This document shows, piece by piece, positions 1 to 6,887 of a stretch of 64,000 nt of DNA. Origin of the DNA: an uncultured Caulobacteraceae bacterium (GTDB taxonomy: Bacteria > Pseudomonadota > Alphaproteobacteria > Caulobacterales > Caulobacteraceae); contig CAIQJF010000025.1 in the NCBI GenBank assembly GCA_903872075.1, forward strand, positions 1 to 64,000, written 5' to 3'. Position numbers and translations under genes: made by a program. Position 1 is the first letter of the stretch, and every line of letters starts with the position of its first letter. The notes below the pieces were generated by a model, which worked only from the letters and a program-made list of their open reading frames with translations, ran no database searches and was not told the DNA's origin.

Positions 1-74
1 CCGCATTCGCCGCGCCTTGGCGATGGTGCCGAGCGTCAGCTTCTTCCGTTACAAGGTTTCTTTCCAGCTCTTGC

Positions 75-849
75 GTGCATGACGTAGCGGAGGGGTATGT
101 GACTGTAGCCGAGTGCAAATTTGGTGGCGTTCACGGCCAAATTCTTGCACTGTCGCGGCGATACGGCGACGCGGACCCTCGGTCTTCTCGGGGCGATCAT
201 GGGCTTTGCGGTGGCGAGGAAGCTTCGTGCCGACAATCCCGTTCGCGGCGTCGAGCGGTTCAAGCATCGGACTTGCGACCGTTTCCTGTCACCGGCCAAG
301 CTGGGGCTTCTGGGCGCGGTTCTGGAGGCGATGGAGGGCGAGGGCGTCCATCCCTACGGCTTGGCGATCATTCGCCTCCTGGCGTTCACCGGGGCGCGGC
401 GTTCGGAGATTTCCGGCCTGTTGTGGCGGGAGGTCGATTTCGAGCGGGGAATCCTGCGGCTGGAGGATTCGAAGACCGGCCAGAAGGTCTTGACCCTATC
501 ACCCGGCGCGGCTGCGATCCTGGCGGGCGTGGCGCGCGTCGAGGGTTCGGACTTCGTCTTCCCGGCCGGCAAGGGCGAGGATCACTATCAGGGCGTCGCG
601 AAGGTCTGGGCGGCGGCGCGCAAGCGCGCGGGACTGCCTGACGTGCGCCTTCACGACCTGCGGCACACCTTCGCCAGCTTCGGAGCCGGCGGCGGCTTCG
701 GCCTTCCGGTGATCGGCGCGCTTCTGGGCCACCGCAATTCGGCGACCACCGCGCGTTATGCGCACCTTGCGGACGATCCGCTTCGGAAGGCGAACGATTG
801 GATTGGGGGAGAGATTCGAGCCGCACTCGAAAGGAAGGTCGCCAAATGA
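75..849 (+). pseudogene. Tyrosine recombinase/integrase, N-terminally truncated and frameshifted
   Basis: The intact part (from about 121) has the catalytic core of a phage-type tyrosine recombinase: the first Arg in TGARRSE, the HDLRHTFAS box, LLGHRNSATTARYAHL with the second His and the nucleophile Tyr. Full-length relatives are about 400 residues and begin with arm-binding and core-binding domains. Here the arm domain is missing. A piece of the core-binding domain (HDVAEG, 78-95) is in a different frame from the catalytic half, with about the family spacing between them, which implies one frameshift around 100-160. The catalytic frame is closed by a stop at 106-108. The catalytic fragment could still be translated from TTG or GTG codons near 121, but a working integrase is unlikely. 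Confidence 0.7.
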
Positions 850-1529
850 CTGGAAACTGGGCGGACAAGCTCATCCGAACACCTCTCAATGAAATTGGGG
901 AAAAGAGTATATTCGGCCATGACATAAGAGAAGAATTTCGAAACGCCGATTTCGATAAATTTAGGCGCGGCACGGGACTGGAATGGGACGAATATAACCA
1001 GATGATTCCGCTTTATTCGGAGAGAGATGGCATGGCAGCACTCAGGATAGAAGGAGCGCGCCAACGAGAAGCTGCCGGTCACGTCGCAATAGTCGACCAA
1101 CTTGAGCAAGCGCTGATAGAATTGATCAATGGGGACGAACGGTGCGTAAATGCGGTGCGATTATTTTCAATTGCGGCATTTAATTGCGGTGTGTGGGCCG
1201 GTATGGCTGGATATGCGACAGAACAAGAGGTTCTCGACGACATAAAGACGCAGAAAATTGTCGGCGGAACACTGGGTAATTTAACCACAGCTGTCGAGGA
1301 GCGTCGAAAGCTCGGAGAGCCGACGAGGCAGAAGGCCCGCGAAATAATGAGGCAACGGCCCCATCTTTCATGGACGGCGTGTGCCAACGTCATTGCTGAG
1401 AGCGGGCGCGATGCAAGGGGTGTCGCCCGTGTGATTGAGGAACTATTTCCGAGGGGGGCAGACGGCACGCGGCGCTACGTAGGGGACAATCCGCCGGATC
1501 GTCCGGGAGAAGCGCCGGAAACGCCCTGA
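846..1529 (+). CDS. Hypothetical protein coupled to the integrase
   Basis: A 227-residue soluble protein that I do not recognise. Its ATG overlaps the integrase stop codon in an ATGA arrangement, so the two were probably co-translated. It has no signal peptide or membrane segment; the C-terminal part is predicted mainly helical and ends in a Pro-rich tail. Codon use is clearly richer in A and T than the surrounding genes (many AAT, ATA, GAA and TTT codons), which fits recent acquisition. It could assist or regulate the integrase, but only position suggests that. Confidence 0.65.
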   Translation: MTGNWADKLIRTPLNEIGEKSIFGHDIREEFRNADFDKFRRGTGLEWDEYNQMIPLYSERDGMAALRIEGARQREAAGHVAIVDQLEQALIELINGDERCVNAVRLFSIAAFNCGVWAGMAGYATEQEVLDDIKTQKIVGGTLGNLTTAVEERRKLGEPTRQKAREIMRQRPHLSWTACANVIAESGRDARGVARVIEELFPRGADGTRRYVGDNPPDRPGEAPETP

Positions 1530-1619
1530 TATTTCAAATCGACAGCGCTCAGTTTCTCCAGACCGCGACTGTGCCGCCTGAATCCCTCGGGTTGGCCCTA
1601 GCCGGTCAGGAGAACTGTT

Positions 1620-1829
1620 TTGACGGAAGAACTACTCGACACAACCGACGTCGCGAACCTCTACGGCGTCACCCCTGAATGTATCCGGCGCTGGCGCATG
1701 ACGGGCGCTGGTCCCCGGTTCGTCCGCCTGGGCCGGGCTGTCCGGTATCGCCGCGAGGCGGTGGAGGCGTTCGCCAAAAGCCGCGAATTCGCGTCGACCA
1801 CCGAAGCCGACATGCAGGGGGCCGCGTAA
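1620..1829 (+). CDS. AlpA/excisionase-family helix-turn-helix protein
   Basis: A 69-residue protein with the compact MerR-like winged helix typical of AlpA and excisionase (HTH_17) proteins: LLDTTDVANLYGV is the first helix pair, TPECIRRWRM the recognition helix, and VRYRREAVEAF the closing strand and helix. Such proteins bind near attachment sites to direct excision or regulate the integrase. The TTG start is chosen because an AGGAGA ribosome binding site at 1608-1613 is correctly spaced and no in-frame ATG exists nearby. Confidence 0.8.
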   Translation: MTEELLDTTDVANLYGVTPECIRRWRMTGAGPRFVRLGRAVRYRREAVEAFAKSREFASTTEADMQGAA

Positions 1830-1833
1830 AACA

Positions 1834-2214
1834 ATGGCCCTAGGCACAGAACGACCCGCGTCCGGTTGCGACGGGCGCGGGCCATCCCATTCCGTTCACT
1901 TAGGCGGCGAACGGCGTATCAATACCGCGACCCTGTGGTTTCGGATAGAGCCCGACGGCAAGCCGTTGGTCGCAACCGGCCGGATCGCCCCGACCCTCAC
2001 CCTCCTGCGTCGAGCGGGCGAGGCGGGGATCACATCGGGCGAGGCGTCCGTCTATCACTGGGCGCGGCGGACGAGTGATTACGTCTTCCGGCTTCGGGCG
2101 ATGGGCGTCGACATCGACATGAAGCTCGAGCCGGCCGGCGACGCCTTTGTCGGCCGCTACACGCTGCGGAGCCGCGTAACGATCCTCCAGGCCAAGGGGG
2201 ACGCGTCATGCTGA
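1834..2214 (+). CDS. Winged-helix domain protein of mobile elements
   Basis: A 126-residue protein starting 4 nt after the excisionase-like gene. The central part (LTLLRRAGEAGITSGEAS followed by VFRLRAMGVDI) has the helix-turn-helix plus beta-wing pattern seen in small winged-helix proteins of alphaproteobacterial islands. It is probably a DNA-binding accessory protein. Its 3' end overlaps the PC4-like gene by 7 nt, so genes 1620-2423 look like one operon. The exact role is unknown. Confidence 0.7.
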   Translation: MALGTERPASGCDGRGPSHSVHLGGERRINTATLWFRIEPDGKPLVATGRIAPTLTLLRRAGEAGITSGEASVYHWARRTSDYVFRLRAMGVDIDMKLEPAGDAFVGRYTLRSRVTILQAKGDASC

Positions 2215-2423
2215 CCGTGCCGAAAAACTCGCGCGCCACGATCCGCGTCGGGGTTTCGCGCTGCGGCGGATCGGACTTCCTTGATGTGCGGACCTGGACC
2301 GCGCCAGGCGACGGGAAGGCCAAGCCGACCCGGAAAGGGGTGACGATCCCGATGACGGCAATTCCGGACTTCGTTGACGCCGTCGTCAGGCTTGGACAGG
2401 AGGCGCGCCGGAAGGCCATGTAG
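2208..2423 (+). CDS. PC4/p15 transcriptional coactivator-like ssDNA-binding protein
   Basis: A 71-residue single-domain protein matching the PC4 C-terminal fold: a beta-rich half (KNSRATIRVGVSRCGGSDFLDVRTW), then a PTRKGVTIPMTAIPDFVDAVVRL segment holding the last strand and the dimerising helix. PC4 domains bind single-stranded DNA as dimers; bacterial and phage versions act in replication, recombination or transcription. It overlaps the upstream gene, fitting a replication or recombination role for the element. Confidence 0.8.
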   Translation: MLTVPKNSRATIRVGVSRCGGSDFLDVRTWTAPGDGKAKPTRKGVTIPMTAIPDFVDAVVRLGQEARRKAM

Positions 2424-2432
2424 GGCGTCCAG

Positions 2433-2488
2433 GGCGGGCGCGGCGGCGGCGGTGGTCGATCCCTCCGCCGTCCATTGCCTCGCCCGCC
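2433..2488. repeat. GC-rich inverted repeat between two island genes
   Basis: GGCGGGCG at 2433-2440 is the exact reverse complement of CGCCCGCC at 2481-2488, with further CGGCGG/CCGCCG pairing inside. The transcript could form a strong stem-loop. It lies just after the PC4-like gene and could act as a terminator or pause, but there is no U tract. The rest of the gap to 2521 shows nothing else. Confidence 0.4.
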
Positions 2489-2521
2489 TTGGGCGACCCT
2501 GCGGGCTTGGCGTGAATCCTC

Positions 2522-2938
2522 ATGGCAAGACACGACCACACCGGCCGGAGTAAGGGCGAACGCCACGTCCGGCTGACCTATTTCCTGATGGGGACGCCGG
2601 CTTGGCTGTCCCTGACGCCTGCGGGGCGCGCGGTCTATCTGGAGGTCGCCCGCCTCTACAACGGTTCGAACAACGGGCTCCTGGGGCTGTCTGTCCGCGA
2701 CGCGGCGAAGCGGTGCCGCATCAACAAGGACACGGCGGCGCGCGCGCTGCGGATTTTGGAGGCTCGCGGGTTCATCGAGTGCGTAGTACCGGGCGGATTC
2801 AGCCGGAAGACGCCCCACGCGGCCGAGTGGCGGCTGACGGAATGGCGTTGCGACGCAAGCCATGCGTTGCCGTCGAAAGCCTATCAGCACTGGCGTCCGA
2901 CGGGCGGCGCCGGTGAACCGCAAAATACGGTCCGATAA
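2522..2938 (+). CDS. Replication-type winged-helix protein with decayed 3' tail
   Basis: A 138-residue protein of a family common in alphaproteobacterial prophages and islands. It begins with a short basic segment and a helix typical of the family (TPAWLSLTPAGRAVYLEV), followed by a winged helix: LSVRDAAKRCRINKDTAARALRILEARGFIE. This architecture resembles small replication-initiator or MarR-like DNA-binding proteins. Relatives, as I recall them, carry long low-complexity tails of repeated Pro-Pro-x-Gly-Thr type. Downstream sequence continues such text in shifting frames to about 3069, so the tail has probably been cut short by frameshifts. The initiator role is inference. Confidence 0.65.
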   Translation: MARHDHTGRSKGERHVRLTYFLMGTPAWLSLTPAGRAVYLEVARLYNGSNNGLLGLSVRDAAKRCRINKDTAARALRILEARGFIECVVPGGFSRKTPHAAEWRLTEWRCDASHALPSKAYQHWRPTGGAGEPQNTVR

Positions 2939-3069
2939 GGGGGGACGGCCGGTCCGTATCTGGGGGACCGTCGCGGTGTTGTCGTAACGCTGCGGTCCCC
3001 CGAAACGGGACAGAAATGACCTATTTTGCCCTACTTTAGAGGGATGCCGGTCCCCCAAATGCGGACACA
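2929..3069. repeat. Four iteron-like 18-bp repeats, two in each orientation
   Basis: Four copies match GTCCGNNNNNGGGGGACC: 2930-2947 and 2952-2969 on the plus strand, 2994-3011 and 3049-3066 on the minus strand (positions within one base). The ends GGTCC/GGACC are themselves inverted. They lie over and just after the end of the replication-type gene. They could be initiator-binding iterons or the leftover of a repetitive protein tail; the sequence alone does not decide. Confidence 0.55.
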
Positions 3070-3142
3070 TCTAGTATACCAGGAACGGGGGAGTAGGCTT
3101 GGCTGCGTCAATGATGTCGGCCGACAGCGGAGAAATCAGATT

Positions 3143-3478
3143 TTGGGCTTGAAACTCGGCGCTTACGTCGCCGCTACGGCATGCTTGACCGCGTCGGTGG
3201 CGAAGGCTGACGTGGAGCAAACGCTCGCCCGCTACGTCGGGTATACTATTATCGCCGAGAAAACCATCGATCACTGGCTCAACAAAGAGCAAGAGGAGAA
3301 AAAGAGCGGATTCGAAGGGTGTGATTACGGACGGTATATCGTTTTCACCGACGGAACATATCTGAGGTGCGCCGGATATGGCTATCAATATGCCTATCGG
3401 CCTGACGTGATTCTCCTGTCGAATGGATCCACTCTCGTTATGATTGTGGAAGACGAGGCATACGATATGCAGCGATAG
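3143..3478 (+). CDS. Small secreted hypothetical protein
   Basis: About 111 residues. From a TTG at 3143, preceded by GGAGA at 3129-3133, the protein opens with a cleavable signal peptide (hydrophobic AAYVAATACLTASVAKAD-like core, cleavage expected after AKA). A longer reading frame extends upstream to 3026 but runs through repeat sequence and has no signal peptide at its start, so the shorter form is preferred. The mature part has two Cys (CDYGRY and LRCAGY), probably one disulfide. The family is not recognised. It is probably periplasmic cargo of the element. Confidence 0.55.
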   Translation: MGLKLGAYVAATACLTASVAKADVEQTLARYVGYTIIAEKTIDHWLNKEQEEKKSGFEGCDYGRYIVFTDGTYLRCAGYGYQYAYRPDVILLSNGSTLVMIVEDEAYDMQR

Positions 3479-3533
3479 GGGATTTGCGGCGATGCCCAAG
3501 CGATTTCGGAAAATCTGAGCGAGGCGGACGGCG

Positions 3534-4124
3534 ATGGGCGGATCATCGAGCGGGCGATACCGAACGAGAAACCGGGGAGCCGTGGAGCACACCCTCCGGC
3601 TAAACATGTCGGACTTGAAGCGCCTGGGCTTCCTAAGGCCTGGCGCGCGGATGTCGGGCGCGGTGAAGTGGAACCGCAACGGGCGACAGACCGCCGCGAT
3701 CAATCTTGCAATGAACCTGACGGCGCCCGACGCGGGTTTCGCGGAGCTGACCTTCACTGTCGACGGCGAATCGCGGATGCAGCGGATCGCCATCGACGCC
3801 GATCCGTGCCGCTTCGGTGGTCGGCGGTTCTATTTCATCTGTCCGCGCACGGCGGTCCGGTGTTCGGTGTTGTGCTGCGTCGGTGGCGTCTTCGCATCAC
3901 GCCAGTTTCACCGGCTGTCCTATGCCTCGCAATCAGAGGACGAGCTCGGCCGCCTATACCGGGTCCGATCCAAGGCGGAGGCGCGCGCCCTGGGGAAGGA
4001 CGGCCATCCTCGCCCTCGAAGTGCGAATCGGGCGCGTCTGGTCGCCAAGTGGATCGACGCGGAAACGGCGGCGGACGACCTGTTCGCGACGGAGGCTATG
4101 CGTCGGTTCGGGTATATGTTCTAG
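3534..4124 (+). CDS. Conserved hypothetical protein of mobile elements
   Basis: A 196-residue protein with a good GAGGCGG ribosome binding site. It resembles a widespread unannotated family: an N-terminal GGSSSGRY motif, a Leu-Arg-Pro-Gly segment, a beta-rich middle, then FGGRRFYFICP, a Cys-rich patch (RCSVLCC) and a YASQSEDELGR motif before a basic helical tail. Most relatives, as I remember them, carry a CxxC zinc knuckle here; the present copy keeps several Cys but in altered spacing. It is often found in islands and prophages. Function is unknown. Confidence 0.65.
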   Translation: MGGSSSGRYRTRNRGAVEHTLRLNMSDLKRLGFLRPGARMSGAVKWNRNGRQTAAINLAMNLTAPDAGFAELTFTVDGESRMQRIAIDADPCRFGGRRFYFICPRTAVRCSVLCCVGGVFASRQFHRLSYASQSEDELGRLYRVRSKAEARALGKDGHPRPRSANRARLVAKWIDAETAADDLFATEAMRRFGYMF

Positions 4125-4276
4125 CGAGCCGGAGGCTAGAGACATTGCCACGGCGAAGGCTCCGGTCGTTTGAACAAGCAGGCGGCCGGAGGGCAATCCA
4201 CCACATGGCAATCCGCCTGAATCGATGAGAGACGGGAGAGCCAAAATCTTCGGGCAGTGCTGCGGGGGATACGAAA

Positions 4277-4870
4277 ATGAAAATCAATGGGCGGACAGCG
4301 GCATTATTCGTCGCGGCGGTTGTGTTATTGCAGCCAATAATCGCATCGGCGAGCCCCGAATTCCTCCCCTACGAGGGTCGAAATTCAGTCCATGAAGGCC
4401 AAGGTGGTGAAAAGAAAATCGTTGAGGGGATAGAGTTTTGGTCGAATGGCGACCCGCCGCACCGATTTAAGGTGCTCGGAGCGATTTCGGATCGTCGCAT
4501 GAAGACAGGGATATACGGCCTTATCCGCATGTCCGGGCTAGAGGAAGACATTGCAAAGTCCGCGAAGGCGGCGGGCGGTGACGCGGTAATCCTGCAAAAT
4601 GCCGGTGACGACGTGATTGGCGTTAGCGGTTTCTCGAACGGCTTCATCAACGGCAATGGTTCGGGAGGCTCATTCAGCGCCAGCGGGTTCGGGAGCTCGT
4701 TCGCCGCCCCGGTCAAGGCGCACGTCTCACGCTATATCGTGGTCAGGTATTTGCCGGATGAAGCACCGTCGGCGCCGCCTCCCGGCGCAGCCACGCTGGG
4801 AGCGCCTACCGCCCCCGTCGCTCCGCCTCAAACACCAGAGCCGCCCTCGCCGGCGCCAGCTCCGCGATAG
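4277..4870 (+). CDS. Secreted protein with Gly/Ser-rich loop and Pro-rich tail
   Basis: A 197-residue protein with a clear signal peptide (basic MKINGR, a hydrophobic core, cleavage near ASAS). The folded part contains HRFKVLGAISD and AAGGDAVILQ, reminiscent of small YbjQ-like or envelope-stress folds in which a conserved GADAVI strand closes the domain; this is a weak resemblance. A Gly/Ser/Asn-rich loop follows, then a C-terminal 40 residues very rich in Pro and Ala. It is likely periplasmic or surface-associated cargo. Confidence 0.6.
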   Translation: MKINGRTAALFVAAVVLLQPIIASASPEFLPYEGRNSVHEGQGGEKKIVEGIEFWSNGDPPHRFKVLGAISDRRMKTGIYGLIRMSGLEEDIAKSAKAAGGDAVILQNAGDDVIGVSGFSNGFINGNGSGGSFSASGFGSSFAAPVKAHVSRYIVVRYLPDEAPSAPPPGAATLGAPTAPVAPPQTPEPPSPAPAPR

Positions 4871-4931
4871 TCGGGCGGGCGGGTCTGATGGCTCTTCGTC
4901 GCGACGTGCCGCGTGTTAAGGCCCCCGTCCG

Positions 4932-5198
4932 CTAGACTTGCGAATTCCGCCGGACCGGGAACCAGGGGGCGGTTTCGAAGTGGCGACCACCGCATGACGG
5001 ACAGGGCGCTGTGACGAAGGCGGCGACAGCCTTGATCCCCGTCTGGGCATTGCCGACACCGCGCGCCTCCAGGCGGGCAATCACCGGCTCCAGGGGTAGG
5101 TCGCGGTGGCGCATGCGAGCGACGCACGTCAGGCGGACGCCGCCGCCATGCTGGCGATAGTGGGCGAGGGGGACGCCTGGATTCTGCGGCGATGACAT
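4932..5198 (-). CDS. Small CxxC-type hypothetical protein
   Basis: An 88-residue protein on the opposite strand from the other island genes. It has a Cys in an LTCVARM segment, a PLEPVIARLEARGVG helix and a CPSCGGRHF zinc-ribbon-like knuckle, followed by TAPWFP. I recall this pattern from small conserved alphaproteobacterial proteins of unknown function. The four Cys/His ligands suggest a single zinc site. A GGTAGAGG stretch upstream may be its ribosome binding site. Confidence 0.6.
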   Translation of the reverse strand: MSSPQNPGVPLAHYRQHGGGVRLTCVARMRHRDLPLEPVIARLEARGVGNAQTGIKAVAAFVTAPCPSCGGRHFETAPWFPVRRNSQV

Positions 5199-5270
5199 TG
5201 GAGACCTCTACCTTGGAGTCGGGCTGCAACCACGAGGTTGCCATGCCCAACGCGCGCGCGCGCGAGGGGC

Positions 5271-5361
5271 TGCGCACCACTGCGCACTGCGAACCGCCGC
5301 CATCGGGCGTGACGGCCCGCCGATCACGAAAAATTTCGCCGGTGCGGACCATGTGCGGACC
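5271..5361. repeat. Short direct repeats beside the tRNA
   Basis: TGCGCAC occurs at 5271-5277 and 5281-5287, and GTGCGGACC at 5342-5350 and 5353-5361. Both are tandem direct repeats with about 10-11 bp periodicity. They lie in the gene-free 229 bp between the last island gene and the tRNA 3' end, together with an alternating CG tract at 5251-5263. Spacing near one helical turn resembles integrase arm-type or excisionase sites, but this is inference. Confidence 0.4.
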
Positions 5362-5427
5362 CGGACGGCGCGACCGTCGCCCGGCGGAAGTGCCGGTCCG
5401 TTAAACTATCGAAAAATAACGGGAAAA

Positions 5428-5504
<77 letters not shown>

Positions 5505-5553
5505 CTGGGGCCGCATTGGTGGGCGGACGGGGTGTTTAGCGGAAAACAGGGGC

Positions 5554-5569
5554 CGGGCGCAAACGCCCG
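5554..5569 (-). terminator. Weak hairpin after the ABC ATPase gene
   Basis: CGGGCG/CGCCCG with a CAAA loop lies 19 nt beyond the stop of the minus-strand ATPase gene, followed on that strand after some bases by TTTT. It is short and the T run is displaced, so it is at best a weak terminator. Confidence 0.3.
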
Positions 5570-5587
5570 CTTCGCGACCACACGATT

Positions 5588-6535
5588 TTAGGCGGCGACG
5601 GGTTTCGCCGAGGTCAGTTCTACGAACACGTCTTCAAGGTCTGGGTCCTCGGTGCGCAGGTCCTTGATCTGTACGCCGGCGGCGCGGACGGCGGCCAGCA
5701 CCTGTTCGACACCGGCTTCGGCGGTCCGGAAACTCACGACCAGGTCGCCGTTGCCGCGCAGCTTCGCCTCGAACGGCGCCAGGTCGGGCGCGGTCAGCAA
5801 CGGCGCGCCGGGGGTCACCACCACCGCCCGGCGATCCAGCCGGCCCAACAAGGAGGTGGTGCTTTCGCAGGCCACCACCTCCCCGCGATTGACGATGGCG
5901 ATGGTGTCGCAGAGCGCCTCGGCCTCCTCCAGATAATGGGTGGTCAGCACCACCGTCACCCCGGCGTGGTTCAGCTCCTCCACATAGGCCCAGAGCTGAC
6001 GGCGCAGTTCGACGTCCACCCCAGCGGTGGGCTCGTCGAGGACCAGGACGGGCGGATTGTGCACCATGGCCTTAGCCACCATCAGCCGGCGCTTCATGCC
6101 GCCTGATAACTGACGCACGTAGGCGTCGGCCTTGTCCGTCAGGCCCATGGCCGCCAGCAGGGCGTCGGTGCGCCGCTCGGCCTTGGGCACGCCGTAGAGC
6201 CCGGCCTGGACGTCCAGGGATTCCCGGGGCGTGAAGAACACGTCGGCGGCGATCTCCTGCGGCACCACCCCGATGGCGGCGCGGGCGTCGCGCGGACGGG
6301 CATCAATGTCGCGGCCCCAGATCTTCACCGTCCCGGCGGTCTTGCGGGTCATGCCGGCCAGGATGTTGATGAAGGTCGACTTGCCGGCGCCGTTAGGGCC
6401 CAGCAGGCCGAAGATCGAGCCGCGCGGAATCACCAGATCGACGCCCTTCAGCGCCTTCATTTCGGGCGTGGTCTTGGTGGCCGGATAGGTCTTGACCAGA
6501 CCGTGGGCTTCGATGGCGTTTTCAGGCAGGGTCAT
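5588..6535 (-). CDS. ABC-2 type transporter ATP-binding protein
   Basis: A 315-residue ATPase of the drug/polysaccharide export (DrrA/NodI/CcmA-like) group. It has Walker A GPNGAGKST, a Q-loop VVPQE, signature LSGGMKRR, Walker B VLVLDEPTAGVD and the switch His in LTTHYLEEAE. The C-terminal 80 residues form the usual accessory domain ending in DLEDVFVELT. The start is placed at MTLPENA; a longer frame adds an Arg-rich leader without homology. No permease gene adjoins it, although these ATPases need a membrane partner. The substrate is unknown. Confidence 0.9.
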   Translation of the reverse strand: MTLPENAIEAHGLVKTYPATKTTPEMKALKGVDLVIPRGSIFGLLGPNGAGKSTFINILAGMTRKTAGTVKIWGRDIDARPRDARAAIGVVPQEIAADVFFTPRESLDVQAGLYGVPKAERRTDALLAAMGLTDKADAYVRQLSGGMKRRLMVAKAMVHNPPVLVLDEPTAGVDVELRRQLWAYVEELNHAGVTVVLTTHYLEEAEALCDTIAIVNRGEVVACESTTSLLGRLDRRAVVVTPGAPLLTAPDLAPFEAKLRGNGDLVVSFRTAEAGVEQVLAAVRAAGVQIKDLRTEDPDLEDVFVELTSAKPVAA

Positions 6536-6657
6536 GGGCGTTCCGTCACGCGCCGATTGACGGCGCGGGTCATGGCGCCTACCTAGCCGCGCCAGGAGCG
6601 AACGCCAAGGCGCGCGCGCCGAACGCGCCCCCAAGGCCGTCCATGAGAGGTTCCGCT

Positions 6658-6873
6658 GTGTCCACCCCCGATCCCTCGGCCCCGGAGATCATCACCGTCG
6701 CCTCGCACCGCGTCGCCTGCGACGGCGTCGGCGGCGCACTGGGCCACCCCCGCGTCTGGCTTGAGCTCGGCGCCGCCCATGAAGCCGAATGTCCCTATTG
6801 CGATCGTCGCTTCGTTCTGGCCGACCACGGCGACCACGCCCCCGGCGTCTATGAGGCCGGTGCGGCGCACTAG
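6658..6873 (+). CDS. Zinc-finger (CHCC/NDUFS6-type) domain protein
   Basis: About 71 residues. The motif VACDG...GHPRVWLEL...ECPYCDRRFVL gives Cys-His-Cys-Cys ligands, as in mitochondrial complex I subunit NDUFS6 and its short alphaproteobacterial homologues. The family binds one zinc and is linked with respiratory complex I assembly in eukaryotes; the bacterial role is less clear. The GTG at 6658 is preferred to the ATG at 6643 because AGAGG at 6646-6650 is well placed for it. Confidence 0.8.
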   Translation: MSTPDPSAPEIITVASHRVACDGVGGALGHPRVWLELGAAHEAECPYCDRRFVLADHGDHAPGVYEAGAAH

Positions 6874-6887
6874 GCGCCCGGCGCTTT

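Larger units (their letters stand above)
1..5427. mobile_element. Decayed integrative element adjoining tRNA-Arg
   Basis: The stretch carries a damaged tyrosine integrase, an AlpA-like excisionase, winged-helix and PC4-like DNA-binding proteins, iteron-like repeats and small secreted proteins of no recognised function. It stops against the 3' end of a tRNA-Arg gene, a classic integrase target. The left end lies outside the window, so the second attachment copy cannot be seen; I found no second copy of the tRNA 3' end within it. The integrase lies far from the tRNA and is broken, so the element is probably immobile. Limits are inferred, not observed. Confidence 0.6.

Noticed and set aside
5192..5404. 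A 70-residue plus-strand open frame overlapping the small CxxC protein and the pre-tRNA gap
   Set aside because: No ribosome binding site, no family resemblance, and it runs through the direct repeats and CG tract.
1..5427. Second copy of the tRNA-Arg 3' end as a direct repeat inside the island
   Set aside because: No copy of the T-arm and acceptor sequence was found between 1 and 5427; the other attachment site, if any, lies outside the window.
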